Of a stretch of DNA of 60,445 bases, positions 33,553-42,547 are shown in pieces. The translations under genes and the position numbers were made by a program. The first letter of the stretch is position 1. Each line of letters begins with the position of its first letter. This stretch comes from a virus, in the IMG/VR virus record IMGVR_UViG_3300027306_000005, positions 1 to 60,445 of that record, one strand, 5' to 3'. Below the pieces are notes generated by a model. It ran no database searches. It had not been told where the DNA came from and was given only the letters and a program-made list of their open reading frames with translations.

Positions 33553-35132
33553 GTCGTTGGCACCGTCATGAATGGGACATGCTGCCCGAGCGGGCGTTCC
33601 AGCCTCGTGGGCCGCACGGCCAGATGACGCTTGAAGGTGGCGGTGGCGGTGGGAGCCAAGTGGTTGGCTACCGCTACTACTTCGGCATTCACATGGGTGT
33701 TTGCCGTGGCCCTGTCGATGAACTCGTGGCCATCAAGGTTGGCGACAAGCTGGCGTGGAGTGGCTCGGTCACATCGTCAGGTTACTTCTCAATCGACAAT
33801 CCGAACCTGTTCGGCGGGGACAAAGGCGAGGGTGGTATCCAAGGAACCGTGCGGGCGATGTTCGGAGAGGACACGCAGACGGCCCCAGGTGAGATCGAGG
33901 CGATGACAGGGACCGCGCAACCTGCGTTCCGTCGAAAGTTCACGCTGTTCTTCGATGGTCTGGTCAGCGCACTCAACCCATACCCGAAGGCATGGAAGAT
34001 GCGCGTGCGTCGCGTGCTCTCTGGTTGGCAAGATGGCACCTTACCTTCGTGGGGTGTGACGTACGGCAAGATCATCATGACGCCGAACGACTTTGCTACC
34101 CTCGGTTCCGAATGGGGTGACAAGTACATCCATGCGATGAACCCGGCCCTGATCATCTACGAGTGCTTGACCAACAAGCAGTGGGGTCGAGGCTTGAGCG
34201 CCGATGCGATTGACGACACCTCTTTTGCCGCTTCCGCGCAGACCCTGTGGTCCGAAGGCTTCGGCCTGTGCATCAAGTGGTCACGCAAGGACACGATCCG
34301 CAACTTCATCAGTTCGGTTCTTGATCATGTCGCTGCAACGCTCTACACCGACAGAAGCACCGGCAAGATCACGCTGAAGTTGATCCGTGACGACTACACG
34401 GTGAGCACGCTTCCACTCTTTACGCCGGAAACTGGCCTGCTTGACGTTTCTTCGAACGATGTCGTCAGCCCCAACGAACAGGTCAACGTCATTCAAGTGA
34501 AATACAGGCACGCTGTGACGAATGAGGCTCGGATCGTTCGAAGCGACAGCCTCGGCGGTGTCATCGGCAAGTACGGTGTTGTGAACGCGAGCACGAGGGA
34601 CTACCCAGGTATCCCAACGGCATCGCTCGCTTTGCGCGTGGCCGAGCGTGATCTACGCATTTCCGCTACCAGTCTTCGTCGCTACAGCTTCCGGCTCGAC
34701 CGCCGAGGCTATGCGGTCTACCCCGGTCAAGCCATTCGAATCGCCCACCCTTCGATGAACATCCCTGAGACGGTGGTTCGCGTGGGCAAGATCGAAGACA
34801 ACTTCGGCGACGGCAACATCAAAGTCACCGCAGTGCAGGATGTCTTTGGCCTGCCCTCCGAGAGTTTTGGTGGCAGCGTGGGCAGCACTTGGACGCCACC
34901 TGACACCGCACCCTGTGTGCCGTTCAACCGCGCGTTCGAAGTGCCTTACTTCCTTGTCGCTCGATACACGACGGCTTCCGAGTTTGCTTTCGTGGACGCC
35001 ACGTCAGCCGGCATCGGTGTCGTGGCTGACAAGGGTAAACCGCTCAACGGTGCGTATGACATCGCGGTTCGCACGAGTGCGCCGACCAGCGATGACAATG
35101 CTGTCGACGCTTCCTACAACTGCCCGATCTGA
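33549..35132 (+). CDS. central tail-tip (J-like) protein, N-terminal part
   Basis: 527 aa. After a Gly-rich start (LEGGGGGGSQVVGYRYYFGI) come GVCRGPVDELVAIKVGDKLA and AMNPALIIYECLTNKQWGRG, both characteristic of the phage tail_3/J family, then the hub domains (DVVSPNEQVNVIQVKYRH, FRLDRRGYAVYPGQAIRIA). Host-recognition hub of the tail. J proteins are often 800-1100 aa; here the expected C-terminal part is a separate gene (35135), in a different frame. Confidence 0.82.
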   Translation: MSRWHRHEWDMLPERAFQPRGPHGQMTLEGGGGGGSQVVGYRYYFGIHMGVCRGPVDELVAIKVGDKLAWSGSVTSSGYFSIDNPNLFGGDKGEGGIQGTVRAMFGEDTQTAPGEIEAMTGTAQPAFRRKFTLFFDGLVSALNPYPKAWKMRVRRVLSGWQDGTLPSWGVTYGKIIMTPNDFATLGSEWGDKYIHAMNPALIIYECLTNKQWGRGLSADAIDDTSFAASAQTLWSEGFGLCIKWSRKDTIRNFISSVLDHVAATLYTDRSTGKITLKLIRDDYTVSTLPLFTPETGLLDVSSNDVVSPNEQVNVIQVKYRHAVTNEARIVRSDSLGGVIGKYGVVNASTRDYPGIPTASLALRVAERDLRISATSLRRYSFRLDRRGYAVYPGQAIRIAHPSMNIPETVVRVGKIEDNFGDGNIKVTAVQDVFGLPSESFGGSVGSTWTPPDTAPCVPFNRAFEVPYFLVARYTTASEFAFVDATSAGIGVVADKGKPLNGAYDIAVRTSAPTSDDNAVDASYNCPI

Positions 35133-35134
35133 CC

Positions 35135-35968
35135 ATGGCCAATAGCGACTATTCCGTGACAGCCACCTCGGCGCCTTTCTGCCCGAACGCGCAGATCGTC
35201 AATGCCGTAGGCCCTTTGACCACCGTCTTCGACATCGAGAACTTGCGCTCAACGGGCGTCGACGAAATCCTGGCCGGCGAGGCTGCGATGATCAACGACG
35301 AGATCGTCAAGGTGGTCAGCATCTCGTCGACTGAGTTGGTCGTCGCCCGTGGCTGTGCAGATACGATCCCACAGGCTCACGCCGCTGGCTCGCGCATCTG
35401 GTTCTTCAACGACAGCATCGGCTACGACGGACGTGAGTACGCCGGGTCTGAGACGGTAGGTGTGAAGATCCTGCCGAAGACGGCCAGTTCTCAGGTGCCC
35501 ATCGAGTACAGCCCACCTTCGGCCCTCACGTTCAACTTCCGCTTTGCTCGACCGTACGCCCCGGGGTTGGTCGAGGTCAACGGTGACCCGTTCACCGAGG
35601 TCAAGACCATCAACCCGACCAACGATACGCTGAGCCTGACCTGGGCGCACCGTGATCGCGTCACACAGTTCGACCAGTTGATCGACCACTTGGCCACCAG
35701 CATCGGCCCTGAGGCGGGCACCACCTACACCGTCAAGGCCCACAGGTCGAGCGACAACAGCGTGGTCAGGACGACGACGGGCATCACGGGAGCCAGTTGG
35801 ACTTACCCCTTGGCCACGGCGAGAAGTGATTTCGGGATCACGGTCGGCGCCGTGGGTGCACCTGTGGTGTTGACCGATGGCTACCTCACCCTGGAGGCGG
35901 TGCGTGACGGCTACACCTCATGGCAGAAATACAGGATCGACTTCAAGGTGAGCAACGCAGCCGTGTAA
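35135..35968 (+). CDS. tail-tip protein, probable separate C-terminal part of J
   Basis: 277 aa, two bases after the J-like stop, in another frame. Its content (FDIENLRSTGVDEILAGEAA, LVVARGCADTIPQAHAAGS, EYSPPSALTFNFRFARPYAP and a fibronectin-like end) is what often follows the hub domains inside J-like proteins. It may have split from J or may always be separate in this group. It is followed by a terminator. Confidence 0.68.
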   Translation: MANSDYSVTATSAPFCPNAQIVNAVGPLTTVFDIENLRSTGVDEILAGEAAMINDEIVKVVSISSTELVVARGCADTIPQAHAAGSRIWFFNDSIGYDGREYAGSETVGVKILPKTASSQVPIEYSPPSALTFNFRFARPYAPGLVEVNGDPFTEVKTINPTNDTLSLTWAHRDRVTQFDQLIDHLATSIGPEAGTTYTVKAHRSSDNSVVRTTTGITGASWTYPLATARSDFGITVGAVGAPVVLTDGYLTLEAVRDGYTSWQKYRIDFKVSNAAV

Positions 35969-36006
35969 GTCCTGCTACACTGGCCTTGCCAACACGAGTC
36001 TCCCTA

Positions 36007-36040
36007 AACCCCGTCCGACGCAAGTCGGCGGGGTTCTTTT
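36007..36040 (+). terminator. rho-independent terminator after tail operon
   Basis: AACCCCG and CCGAC pair with GTCGG and CGGGGTT around a GCAA loop, followed by CTTTT. It closes the structural operon before lysis genes. Confidence 0.88.
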
Positions 36041-36050
36041 CATGGGGTGT

Positions 36051-36077
36051 TTGAAATTGCAACGTTGTGCGTACAAT
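36051..36077 (+). promoter_or_regulatory. possible lysis-operon promoter
   Basis: TTGAAA (36051-36056) and TACAAT (36072-36077) with a short 15-bp spacer (16 if TTTGAA is used), just after the terminator and 42 bp before the holin-like gene. Confidence 0.4.
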
Positions 36078-36119
36078 GAGCGTCCAAATGGTTGAACCGT
36101 CAATCTTTTGGGAATCAGC

Positions 36120-36539
36120 ATGCCGCACAGCCAGCTTAATCCGGTGGAAGCGACAGTGGCCTTGCTGCTCTTGGTGTTCTCGCCGGAAGCAGCAAAGATC
36201 GTAGGCCCCTACGCAGTGATCATCCTCTCAGCGGCGCTCGGCGCAAGCTGGTCTCTCGGGCGCAAGCCGCCCCTCGAACGTAACGCAGGAGCGTTCGCGT
36301 TCTTCCTCAAGATCATCGGCACGGCATGCCTCGTGACCGTTGGCTTGGCTGAGTTGGCCAAGCACTACTTCAAGCTCGACATCGACATCACATGGCTGCT
36401 CGCTCCTATCGGGCTGCTGATCGGTGGGGTGGGCGACGACTGGCCGAAGCTGGTCAATTGGGCATGGGAGAAAGTCAAAGGTCGCATCGGCGCAAAGATC
36501 GAAGGCCAAAGCACCGGAGGCTCTGATGGCAACGCCTGA
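36120..36539 (+). CDS. holin-like membrane protein with three TM segments
   Basis: 139 aa from ATG 36120. Hydrophobic segments at about 9-25, 29-46, 61-78 and 91-104 suggest three or four membrane spans. A charged C-terminal tail follows (KVKGRIGAKIEGQ). First gene of the lysis cassette, with endolysin and spanins downstream, so a holin that forms holes in the inner membrane is likely. Confidence 0.65.
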   Translation: MPHSQLNPVEATVALLLLVFSPEAAKIVGPYAVIILSAALGASWSLGRKPPLERNAGAFAFFLKIIGTACLVTVGLAELAKHYFKLDIDITWLLAPIGLLIGGVGDDWPKLVNWAWEKVKGRIGAKIEGQSTGGSDGNA

Positions 36540-36831
36540 AGTCCAACTCATCGCTTCGATCAACCTCACCATCTGCGCAGGCTGCTTTTGGGCATGCCTG
36601 TGCAGACTCAACTCGATGTCTGCAAAGGTCTGCAAACGGGTGCGACTTCAGTTTGTGCTCTTGCTCGTCGGCTCCCTGGCCAGTGGGTTGCAGCCGATGT
36701 TCTTCCAGCAGTGGCCCGGTGTGGGCCAAACGCTTTTCTCCGCTGCCGTCCTCATCGGGCTGGTGTTGTCGATGAGCAGATGGAAGAGTGGGCCACCTGA
36801 AGACCTCCTGCCACGGGACGACGAATCATGA
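36526..36831 (+). CDS. second holin/antiholin-like membrane protein
   Basis: 101 aa, ATG inside the end of the previous gene. Segments LIASINLTICAGCFWACL and FVLLLVGSLASGLQ and VGQTLFSAAVLIGLVLSM give about three spans, and the tail is acidic. The pair of small membrane proteins before the endolysin is a usual holin/antiholin arrangement. Which one is the active holin cannot be told. Confidence 0.6.
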   Translation: MATPEVQLIASINLTICAGCFWACLCRLNSMSAKVCKRVRLQFVLLLVGSLASGLQPMFFQQWPGVGQTLFSAAVLIGLVLSMSRWKSGPPEDLLPRDDES

Positions 36832-37262
36832 GCACGCAGATCACCCTCGCGAACTACTGGATGGGCCGGGACAAGACTCATCCGATGGACCTGAGCACGC
36901 TGGTCTACCGCAACGCTGAAGTCCTCGTCAGCCTGATCAACAAGCTGCTGCCCTTGGCCGAGGCGGACGGGGTGAAGTTCGAGATTCACCCACGTACGAA
37001 GTCGATCATCTCCGGTGGCTGGCGCCCGCCCGCGATCAACTCATCCACAAAGGGTGCGGCCGTCAACTCCAAGCACATCACCGGGCAAGCTGTCGATGTG
37101 TACGACCCGGATGGCGACTTCGACGAGTGGCTCATCAGCGAGCGCGGAATCAAGGCTCTGGAGCAGATCGGGTTGTGGATCGAGCATCCCGCGTCGACGA
37201 AGGGTTGGACTCACCTGCAATCGGTGCCACCGGGCTCCAAGCGGCGCGTGTTCTATCCCTAG
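36828..37262 (+). CDS. endolysin, M15-type L,D-/D,D-peptidase
   Basis: 144 aa. Zinc peptidase motifs: SGGWRPP (62-68), SKHITGQAVDV (81-91; ligands His83 and Asp90) and WTHLQ (127-131; His129). It cuts the peptide cross-links of peptidoglycan. No signal peptide, so it depends on a holin for release. The start overlaps the holin-like gene (ATGA). Confidence 0.9.
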   Translation: MSTQITLANYWMGRDKTHPMDLSTLVYRNAEVLVSLINKLLPLAEADGVKFEIHPRTKSIISGGWRPPAINSSTKGAAVNSKHITGQAVDVYDPDGDFDEWLISERGIKALEQIGLWIEHPASTKGWTHLQSVPPGSKRRVFYP

Positions 37263-37271
37263 GAGGTTTCC

Positions 37272-37769
37272 ATGTTCGTGATCCCGACCCACTACAAGGT
37301 CATTGCAGGTGCCGCTCTCGCGGCCCTTTGCGCTTTCGGGGTTTGGTCGTTCGGCGAGGCCCGCTTTGCCGAAGGACAGGAGAGCGAAAGGGCACTGGCC
37401 AGGGCTGCGAAGACCACCGAATCCGAGAGCAGCCGCAAGCTCGAAGCTGATGTCTCGGGCAACAAGGAGAACCGTTATGACGAGTACATCAAGGCCCGTG
37501 ACACGGCCATCGCTTCTGCCGATGCTGCTCGCACTGAGCTTGGCCGGCTGCGCAACACCCTTGCCCGTTACCAACGTGGAGCCACCCAAGGCACCACCAC
37601 CGAATGCCGAGTTGATGAGCAAGCCGCGCTCGCTCGGAGCCTCGAAAGCTGCGGAGAACGACATCAAGAAGTGGCGCGAGACGGTGAACTCGACGCCGAG
37701 CAAGTGATCGGCTTGCAGAACTACATCCAATCCATCGCGCCTTTGTGCATTCGGAAAACTGAAGATTGA
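37272..37769 (+). CDS. i-spanin Rz
   Basis: 165 aa. N-terminal membrane anchor (VIAGAALAALCAFGVWSF, 10-27) followed by a long charged helix (about 40-110) and a soluble end with two Cys. With Rz1 nested in another frame this is the inner-membrane spanin that fuses with the outer membrane partner in the last lysis step. Confidence 0.8.
   Translation: MFVIPTHYKVIAGAALAALCAFGVWSFGEARFAEGQESERALARAAKTTESESSRKLEADVSGNKENRYDEYIKARDTAIASADAARTELGRLRNTLARYQRGATQGTTTECRVDEQAALARSLESCGERHQEVARDGELDAEQVIGLQNYIQSIAPLCIRKTED
37477..37707 (+). CDS. o-spanin Rz1, nested in Rz
   Basis: 76 aa in the +1 frame inside Rz, or 61 aa from the internal ATG at 37522. The sequence MLLALSLAGC-ATPLP is a clear lipoprotein signal with lipobox LAGC, followed by a Pro-rich segment (PPKAPPPNAEL) and a helix, as in lambda Rz1. 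The mature lipoprotein would sit in the outer membrane. Confidence 0.82.
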   Translation: MTSTSRPVTRPSLLPMLLALSLAGCATPLPVTNVEPPKAPPPNAELMSKPRSLGASKAAENDIKKWRETVNSTPSK

Positions 37770-37780
37770 AAGGAACCATC

Positions 37781-38146
37781 ATGAAACTCTTCTTCACGTT
37801 CATCCTGACCATCTTGCCAGCCATGGCCATGGCTTCCGCAGTGACCTGTCTGCCCAAGCAGCTCGCCGGCAGCGGCACAAGCGCCATTGCGCGTTCGAAC
37901 GCGAAGGGGGACTTCATCGCCTACTACTGTCCCAGGGAAGCCATGCCGACCATGTTCGTCTGCCTGAAGTCGACATGCTCCCTGGTCGCCAGCAAACGGG
38001 CCTTTGCGCAGATCCTCACCAACCCGAGCGTGGTGGGGGTCAACGCGGCCATCAAACCGTACACGCGTGACCCCCTGCGTGATCCTGAACTCAAACAGGT
38101 GTGGTTGCCGCACATCGACGAGATTGCCGCACTCGGAAAGCAGTGA
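37781..38146 (+). CDS. exported protein of unknown function
   Basis: 121 aa with a clean Sec signal peptide (KLFFTFILTILPAMAMASA) and four cysteines in the mature part (VTCLP, YYCPR, FVCLKSTC), probably forming disulphides in the periplasm. It follows the spanins and has an AAAGGAA site. No known lysis protein is recognised; superinfection exclusion or receptor blocking are guesses. Confidence 0.7.
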   Translation: MKLFFTFILTILPAMAMASAVTCLPKQLAGSGTSAIARSNAKGDFIAYYCPREAMPTMFVCLKSTCSLVASKRAFAQILTNPSVVGVNAAIKPYTRDPLRDPELKQVWLPHIDEIAALGKQ

Positions 38147-38147
38147 C

Positions 38148-38462
38148 ATGACGACTGCGGAACGTGTCCTCCAAATCCTCAAAGAGAAGGATGGGTTCGT
38201 CCGCATCTCAGATCTGCGTTCGCTCGACGTGCACCCACAGACACTGTACCGGGTGATCGGAAAACTCTTGAACGAGGGCTTGATCGAGCGAGGGATTCGG
38301 ATCACGGATCGTGGGCAGGCTTGCAGGGCCACTCGGCAGCGCAAGACTTGTCCTGAACTGTCCATGTTGATTCACCCACCTCAGGAAACCTTCAAAGCTA
38401 TCAGCGATGAGGCCATTGAAGACTTGAGAAACGAAGCCGTTGAGGCCCGACAATTTCGCTGA
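38148..38462 (+). CDS. winged-helix protein upstream of tail fibre
   Basis: 104 aa. TTAERVLQILKEKDGFVRIS, LRSLDVHPQTLYRVIGKLL and EGLIERGIRITDRGQA follow the helix-turn-helix-wing pattern. The C-terminal 32 residues (from MLIHPPQETF to EARQFR) are repeated, 26 of 32 identical, just upstream of the second fibre at 40762-40860, so this gene belongs to the duplicated fibre cassette. It may regulate the fibre genes. Confidence 0.65.
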   Translation: MTTAERVLQILKEKDGFVRISDLRSLDVHPQTLYRVIGKLLNEGLIERGIRITDRGQACRATRQRKTCPELSMLIHPPQETFKAISDEAIEDLRNEAVEARQFR

Positions 38463-38502
38463 GAGTTAGCTCACTGAAACAACCTTAGAAAGGAAACACA
38501 TC

Positions 38503-40617
38503 ATGCCTTCTCCCGGAAAACGTGAAATCACTTCCAACGGTCTCGTCATGCCTGCTGGTCTCGGCGACGAGTTCGACGATGAGACGAACTGGCGCGCTCT
38601 CGATCAGATGATCTCGGGCACGCACCCACTGGTCAAGCTGCCGCGTTTGAACGCGCAGAATCAAGTCGTGGACGCTCAAGGGCGACCTGTGAGCGGCGCT
38701 GTTGTTTGGGCGACCAACCCCACCTTTGCTGGCGGGGCAGACCCTTCGGGTGTGACCCCTTCGGCCGCTGCTTGGAATGCAGCGTGTCAGGCCGCTGCGG
38801 CTCTCGGGGTGCCGGCTTTCGTTTGTGCCCCAAAGGGCAACTACTTGCTCGAATCGACTGTGTTCGTCCCTGCGGGGGTGTTCATTGTCGGCGAAGGGGC
38901 CGGCAACGGGGCGCACCCCTTGACCTTCACTCCGACGGCCAGTTCATCGTTCACCGATGGGTGGATGTTCCTCATCAACTCGACGAATGGGACGACGGCT
39001 GTATCAAACATCTATGCTGCTCAATACCTCGGCGGCATCATTGGTGCTCGTTTCAACAACTACACGACGAACCTGCCGAACATTCGGGGCGCAATGTGCT
39101 TTGGTTCCGCCTTCTTCCAAGACATCCGTTCCTACCGGATGACCTGTGCTCTGAAACGACCTCGGAACCATTACATTGACCGATTCACGGTGATCCGATG
39201 TCACTCTGACCAAGAGTACAACGGCACCACCGAGTACCAGATTGAGATCGACGGGACTGGTGACACCGTGCTGATTGACCGCTGCACCTTCCCGGACTCA
39301 GGCGGGGTCACTTCGAGCGGCGGCACAAACCCGATCAAAGCTGTTCGCTTCAAGAACAGCGATTCGTTGCTGTCTTGCGCAAGTGCTGTCGTGCGAGGAA
39401 ACGTCAATGGAGATCACCTCTTCGTTGGCGTCAAGGCGTTGCGCATGGAGGTCTTCCACAGCGAGTTCGGCAAGGTCACTTGCGACAGGACCAACGTGGC
39501 CCTCGAAGACTTCTACGTGGCCGTCCCGACCGCACACAACTACACACCGCTCGTCTTTGTCGGCAGCGGCTTCAGCAGTGCGGCGTACTTCGCCAAGCTC
39601 AAGAACATCGAGTTCAACTATGGTTGGGGCAACTTCCAGAGCCCTTACGCTTTCGAGATCAAAACTCACCACGAGTATCACCTCCAGATCGAGAACTGCT
39701 ACCGGGTCTCTGACTTGAGCGCCGCAGCCCCCGCACTGCTGGGCCTGCGCATCGCCAACGCCTCCGACGCGGCCGTCTCATCGTGGGCTGCCGCTGCCCA
39801 CATGGCCAGTGCCTACGGCATCCTCCACGGCTACACGCTCGAAGACATCCGTCGTACCGTCACCATGGATTCCACGTACGGTGGCGCGTACTTCGCTTCG
39901 GCTTCGAGTTCTCAAGCTGATTGGGACGAGGCCGCAGGCACGTACTACTACACGACGCAGTACCTGCTCGACCCCGTGAACATGATTGGGGTTAACCAGT
40001 CGAACGGTGTGCAGTCCGCGACGATCTCGGCAACCACAGACACCGGCATCTTCTTGACGACCAGTGTTGGCAGCAGCCTCCCTTCTGCGACGGTCATTCG
40101 GGTCTACCGAGGAACCACGTCGGGCTCGTACGACAAGTACATCGACCTGCCCGCCGTGATGGTTCGCTCGATCCAAGATTCGGGCTCGAAGGTCTGCGGC
40201 TTGCCGTGGCTGTCGCGGACTGCCGGCGCTGTCGATACGCTCAAAGCCAACGCCAACAGCGGCAAGTGGGCTGTCAGCAGTGCAACGGGTGTGCGCCGTG
40301 CGGAAGATGTGTTTGTCGCTCGGACGAACAGTAACGGGCCGTTCGGCGCTTACGGTGGCCGAGCCATCATCGTCTACACCGCAGCGATTGGCACAACTTC
40401 GTACTACGTGAGCGCACCAACAAACGCCATGGCAGGTGACTCGGCCAGGGTTGTCCGCTCGATTGCTGCGACAGGCACAGGTGCCATTGTTGTGCAGAAT
40501 CTCGGCTCAGGTGGTAGCACCACACGCACCCTCGGCTCCCCTGGCATGTGGGTCGATCTCTACTTCGACGGCACAAGCTGGATCGAAGTGGGTGGTGGAA
40601 CCATGGTCACGACCTAA
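38503..40617 (+). CDS. tail fibre/spike 1, beta-helix type
   Basis: 704 aa. Residues 1-67 are an anchor domain, 58 of 67 identical to the start of the second fibre (40900). From about 75 the sequence has ADPSGVTPSAAAWNAACQAA and VFVPAGVFIVGEGAGNGAHP, the entry of a pectate-lyase-like right-handed beta helix, followed by helix coils to about 430, then beta-rich domains and an end with WVDLYFDGTSWIEVGGGT. Such spikes bind or cleave surface polysaccharide. No catalytic pair is assignable by eye. Confidence 0.82.
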   Translation: MPSPGKREITSNGLVMPAGLGDEFDDETNWRALDQMISGTHPLVKLPRLNAQNQVVDAQGRPVSGAVVWATNPTFAGGADPSGVTPSAAAWNAACQAAAALGVPAFVCAPKGNYLLESTVFVPAGVFIVGEGAGNGAHPLTFTPTASSSFTDGWMFLINSTNGTTAVSNIYAAQYLGGIIGARFNNYTTNLPNIRGAMCFGSAFFQDIRSYRMTCALKRPRNHYIDRFTVIRCHSDQEYNGTTEYQIEIDGTGDTVLIDRCTFPDSGGVTSSGGTNPIKAVRFKNSDSLLSCASAVVRGNVNGDHLFVGVKALRMEVFHSEFGKVTCDRTNVALEDFYVAVPTAHNYTPLVFVGSGFSSAAYFAKLKNIEFNYGWGNFQSPYAFEIKTHHEYHLQIENCYRVSDLSAAAPALLGLRIANASDAAVSSWAAAAHMASAYGILHGYTLEDIRRTVTMDSTYGGAYFASASSSQADWDEAAGTYYYTTQYLLDPVNMIGVNQSNGVQSATISATTDTGIFLTTSVGSSLPSATVIRVYRGTTSGSYDKYIDLPAVMVRSIQDSGSKVCGLPWLSRTAGAVDTLKANANSGKWAVSSATGVRRAEDVFVARTNSNGPFGAYGGRAIIVYTAAIGTTSYYVSAPTNAMAGDSARVVRSIAATGTGAIVVQNLGSGGSTTRTLGSPGMWVDLYFDGTSWIEVGGGTMVTT

Positions 40618-40628
40618 CCCACCAAAAC

Positions 40629-40655
40629 AAAAGGCCCAACACGGGGCCTTTCTTC
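40629..40655. terminator. terminator after fibre 1 (duplicated element)
   Basis: AAGGCCC-AACACG-GGGCCTT with A-run before and T-run after, so it can work on both strands. The same element with flanks occurs at 42548-42571 after fibre 2. Confidence 0.8.
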
Positions 40656-40669
40656 ATTGCAAGAAGCCG

Positions 40670-40757
40670 TCACAGGCTGTCGTCATCATCGTCGTCGTTC
40701 AGAGGATCGTGGGCAAACTCATCAGATCCATAAGCGAAGGTCAGCTTGTGCCGAGCC
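40670..40757 (-). pseudogene. 3' stub of a minus-strand gene with DPLN acidic tail
   Basis: The minus strand reads FAYGSDEFAHDPLNDDDDD-SL-stop and is open back to a stop at about 40762, but there is no start codon. The end and the following terminator are nearly identical to the end of the gene at 42587 and its terminator. The upstream residues differ from that gene, so this is the C-terminal remnant of a related but different gene, cut off where the second fibre cassette begins. Confidence 0.7.
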
Positions 40758-40761
40758 GGTC

Positions 40762-40860
40762 ATGCTGATCCACCCTCCGCAAGATGTCTTTGAAGCTGTC
40801 AGCGACGAGGCCATCGAACGGTTAAGAAGTGAAGCCGTAGAGGCTCGGCAATTTCGCTGA
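40762..40860 (+). pseudogene. 3' stub of winged-helix gene, duplicated cassette
   Basis: Encodes MLIHPPQDVFEAVSDEAI...EARQFR, matching the last 32 codons of the winged-helix gene at 38148 in 26 places. The DNA-binding part is missing. It is followed, as in copy 1, by a short spacer with AGAAAGGAA and the fibre start. Confidence 0.8.
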
Positions 40861-40899
40861 GAATCGGCACACCGAAGCAACCTTTAGAAAGGAATAATC

Positions 40900-42408
40900 A
40901 TGCCTTCTCCCGGAAAACGTGAAATCACTTCCAACGGTCTCGTCATGCCTGTCGGTCTCGGCGACGAACAAGACGACAAGCACAACTGGCCGGCGTTTGA
41001 CCAGATGCTTTCGGGCACGCACCCGCTGGTCAAGCTGCCGCGTTTGAACGCGCAGAATCAAGTCGTGGACGCTCAGGGTCAGCCGGTGGGTGGTGCGGTG
41101 CCCTGGCAGGCTAATCAGGTCGTTTCACCGTGGGCGGGCGCGGTCTTGCCAACGGGGACCGATGCGATCAACGAATGGACTTCGGCGGGTTCTTCTGGCG
41201 CGGTCATCTCTAGCGACACAAACGTGAAGTTTGGTGGGCGTCCGACAACGCGCGTGACGTTCGGTGGCGCACCGAGTGGCACGGCCTTCGAAGTGGGTGT
41301 TTCGGGTGCTTCAGTCGCCATCCGGGGTGTGGCGCGTGAGCTGCTGAGCGGATACGCAGTTGTCGCGGTCAATGGCACAGCTCCCATCACCGCCGCGAAG
41401 CTGTACATCGGTGACGCAGGTTACGCGAACTACTACGAAGTGAACATCACGAACAATGCGCTCAACGCTGTGAAGGACATCGGCAATGGGTGGCGGCTGC
41501 TCATGGCTGATTGCTCGCTCGCGGGCGTTGTGAGCGTTCAAGGTGCCCCGAACCTTGACGGTCTCAAGCGCATGAAAGTCACTTGCTTCAGTGACGCCAA
41601 CCCGCCTTCAGGAAGCGTGTGGGTCGGGTTCGCGGGCGTGGTCAAGAAGCCGAAGCCAACTGTCGTTCTGACCTGTGACGATGGTTACTCCGAGTGGGCC
41701 AGCTACCTTTTCCCGGCGATGAAGGAGCGCAACGTTCCCGGCTCTTTCTCGATCGACGCGGGCTATGTGAGTGCGCCGGGCTTCATGACCGAGCAGCAGT
41801 TCAGGACGTCTCTGGCGACTTATGGCGACCTGATCGAATATGTGAATCACGGGGCCAACAACGTCGCGTATGCGCCGGCCAGCTTCGCGCAGTACACGGC
41901 CAACATCTTGCAGTGCGACGCGCTGCTGAAGGAGTGGGGAGTCACCGATGAATCGCGCAAGCTGCACACGTACGTGCAAGGTCAATTTGATCAGTCTCTG
42001 ATTGACTGGCTGGTGTCAAACGGCTTCAAGGCGGCGCGAGAAGTGGGGGCCTCGAACCGTTCGCAGTTCCATTTGGCGGCGCACCTTGGCATTCCCGATG
42101 TGAACAGGAACTCGCGCTACGCGATCCCAGCAGGCTGCAACCTGAGCAACGCCCAGCCGGTGGCCACGGTGATCGACTACATCGAAGAGGCGAAGCTACG
42201 CGGCTCAGCCTTCTTCCTGATGGGCCATGAGTTCAAGGTCGCACCAGGCCCTCAGGCTTACGTCGCCGGTTATCACGCGACGCACGGCATGAGCAACCTG
42301 CTGGACTACTTGGCGGCTGAGCGTGATGCAGGGCGGATCGACCTTGTGAAGTGGTCGACCTATGTGGAATCAATGTCCCTTGGTCGTCCTGTTGTTGGCG
42401 TGAGCTGA
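40900..42408 (+). CDS. tail fibre 2 with polysaccharide deacetylase-like domain
   Basis: 502 aa. Residues 1-67 repeat the anchor of fibre 1. The middle (about 85-245) is beta-rich. From about 250 a NodB/polysaccharide deacetylase-like domain starts: PTVVLTCDDGYSEW (motif 1, DDG), EYVNHGANN (motif 2; one His is present, the second expected His is Asn), and a late segment AFFLMGHEFKV. It would modify or bind capsule or LPS sugars. The altered zinc site may mean a changed enzyme or a pure binding domain. Followed by a bidirectional terminator. Confidence 0.8.
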   Translation: MPSPGKREITSNGLVMPVGLGDEQDDKHNWPAFDQMLSGTHPLVKLPRLNAQNQVVDAQGQPVGGAVPWQANQVVSPWAGAVLPTGTDAINEWTSAGSSGAVISSDTNVKFGGRPTTRVTFGGAPSGTAFEVGVSGASVAIRGVARELLSGYAVVAVNGTAPITAAKLYIGDAGYANYYEVNITNNALNAVKDIGNGWRLLMADCSLAGVVSVQGAPNLDGLKRMKVTCFSDANPPSGSVWVGFAGVVKKPKPTVVLTCDDGYSEWASYLFPAMKERNVPGSFSIDAGYVSAPGFMTEQQFRTSLATYGDLIEYVNHGANNVAYAPASFAQYTANILQCDALLKEWGVTDESRKLHTYVQGQFDQSLIDWLVSNGFKAAREVGASNRSQFHLAAHLGIPDVNRNSRYAIPAGCNLSNAQPVATVIDYIEEAKLRGSAFFLMGHEFKVAPGPQAYVAGYHATHGMSNLLDYLAAERDAGRIDLVKWSTYVESMSLGRPVVGVS

Positions 42409-42547
42409 CGTCCGTTACAAGATCGACCATCGAAGTCGTTGATGATCTTGGCTCAAACCAAAATTCGGCCGAGCTGGCTGCATTGAAGCCATCGCCGCTT
42501 AACCACCCGACTCGGCGCGGATCAGCGAATTAAGCCCACCAAAACAA

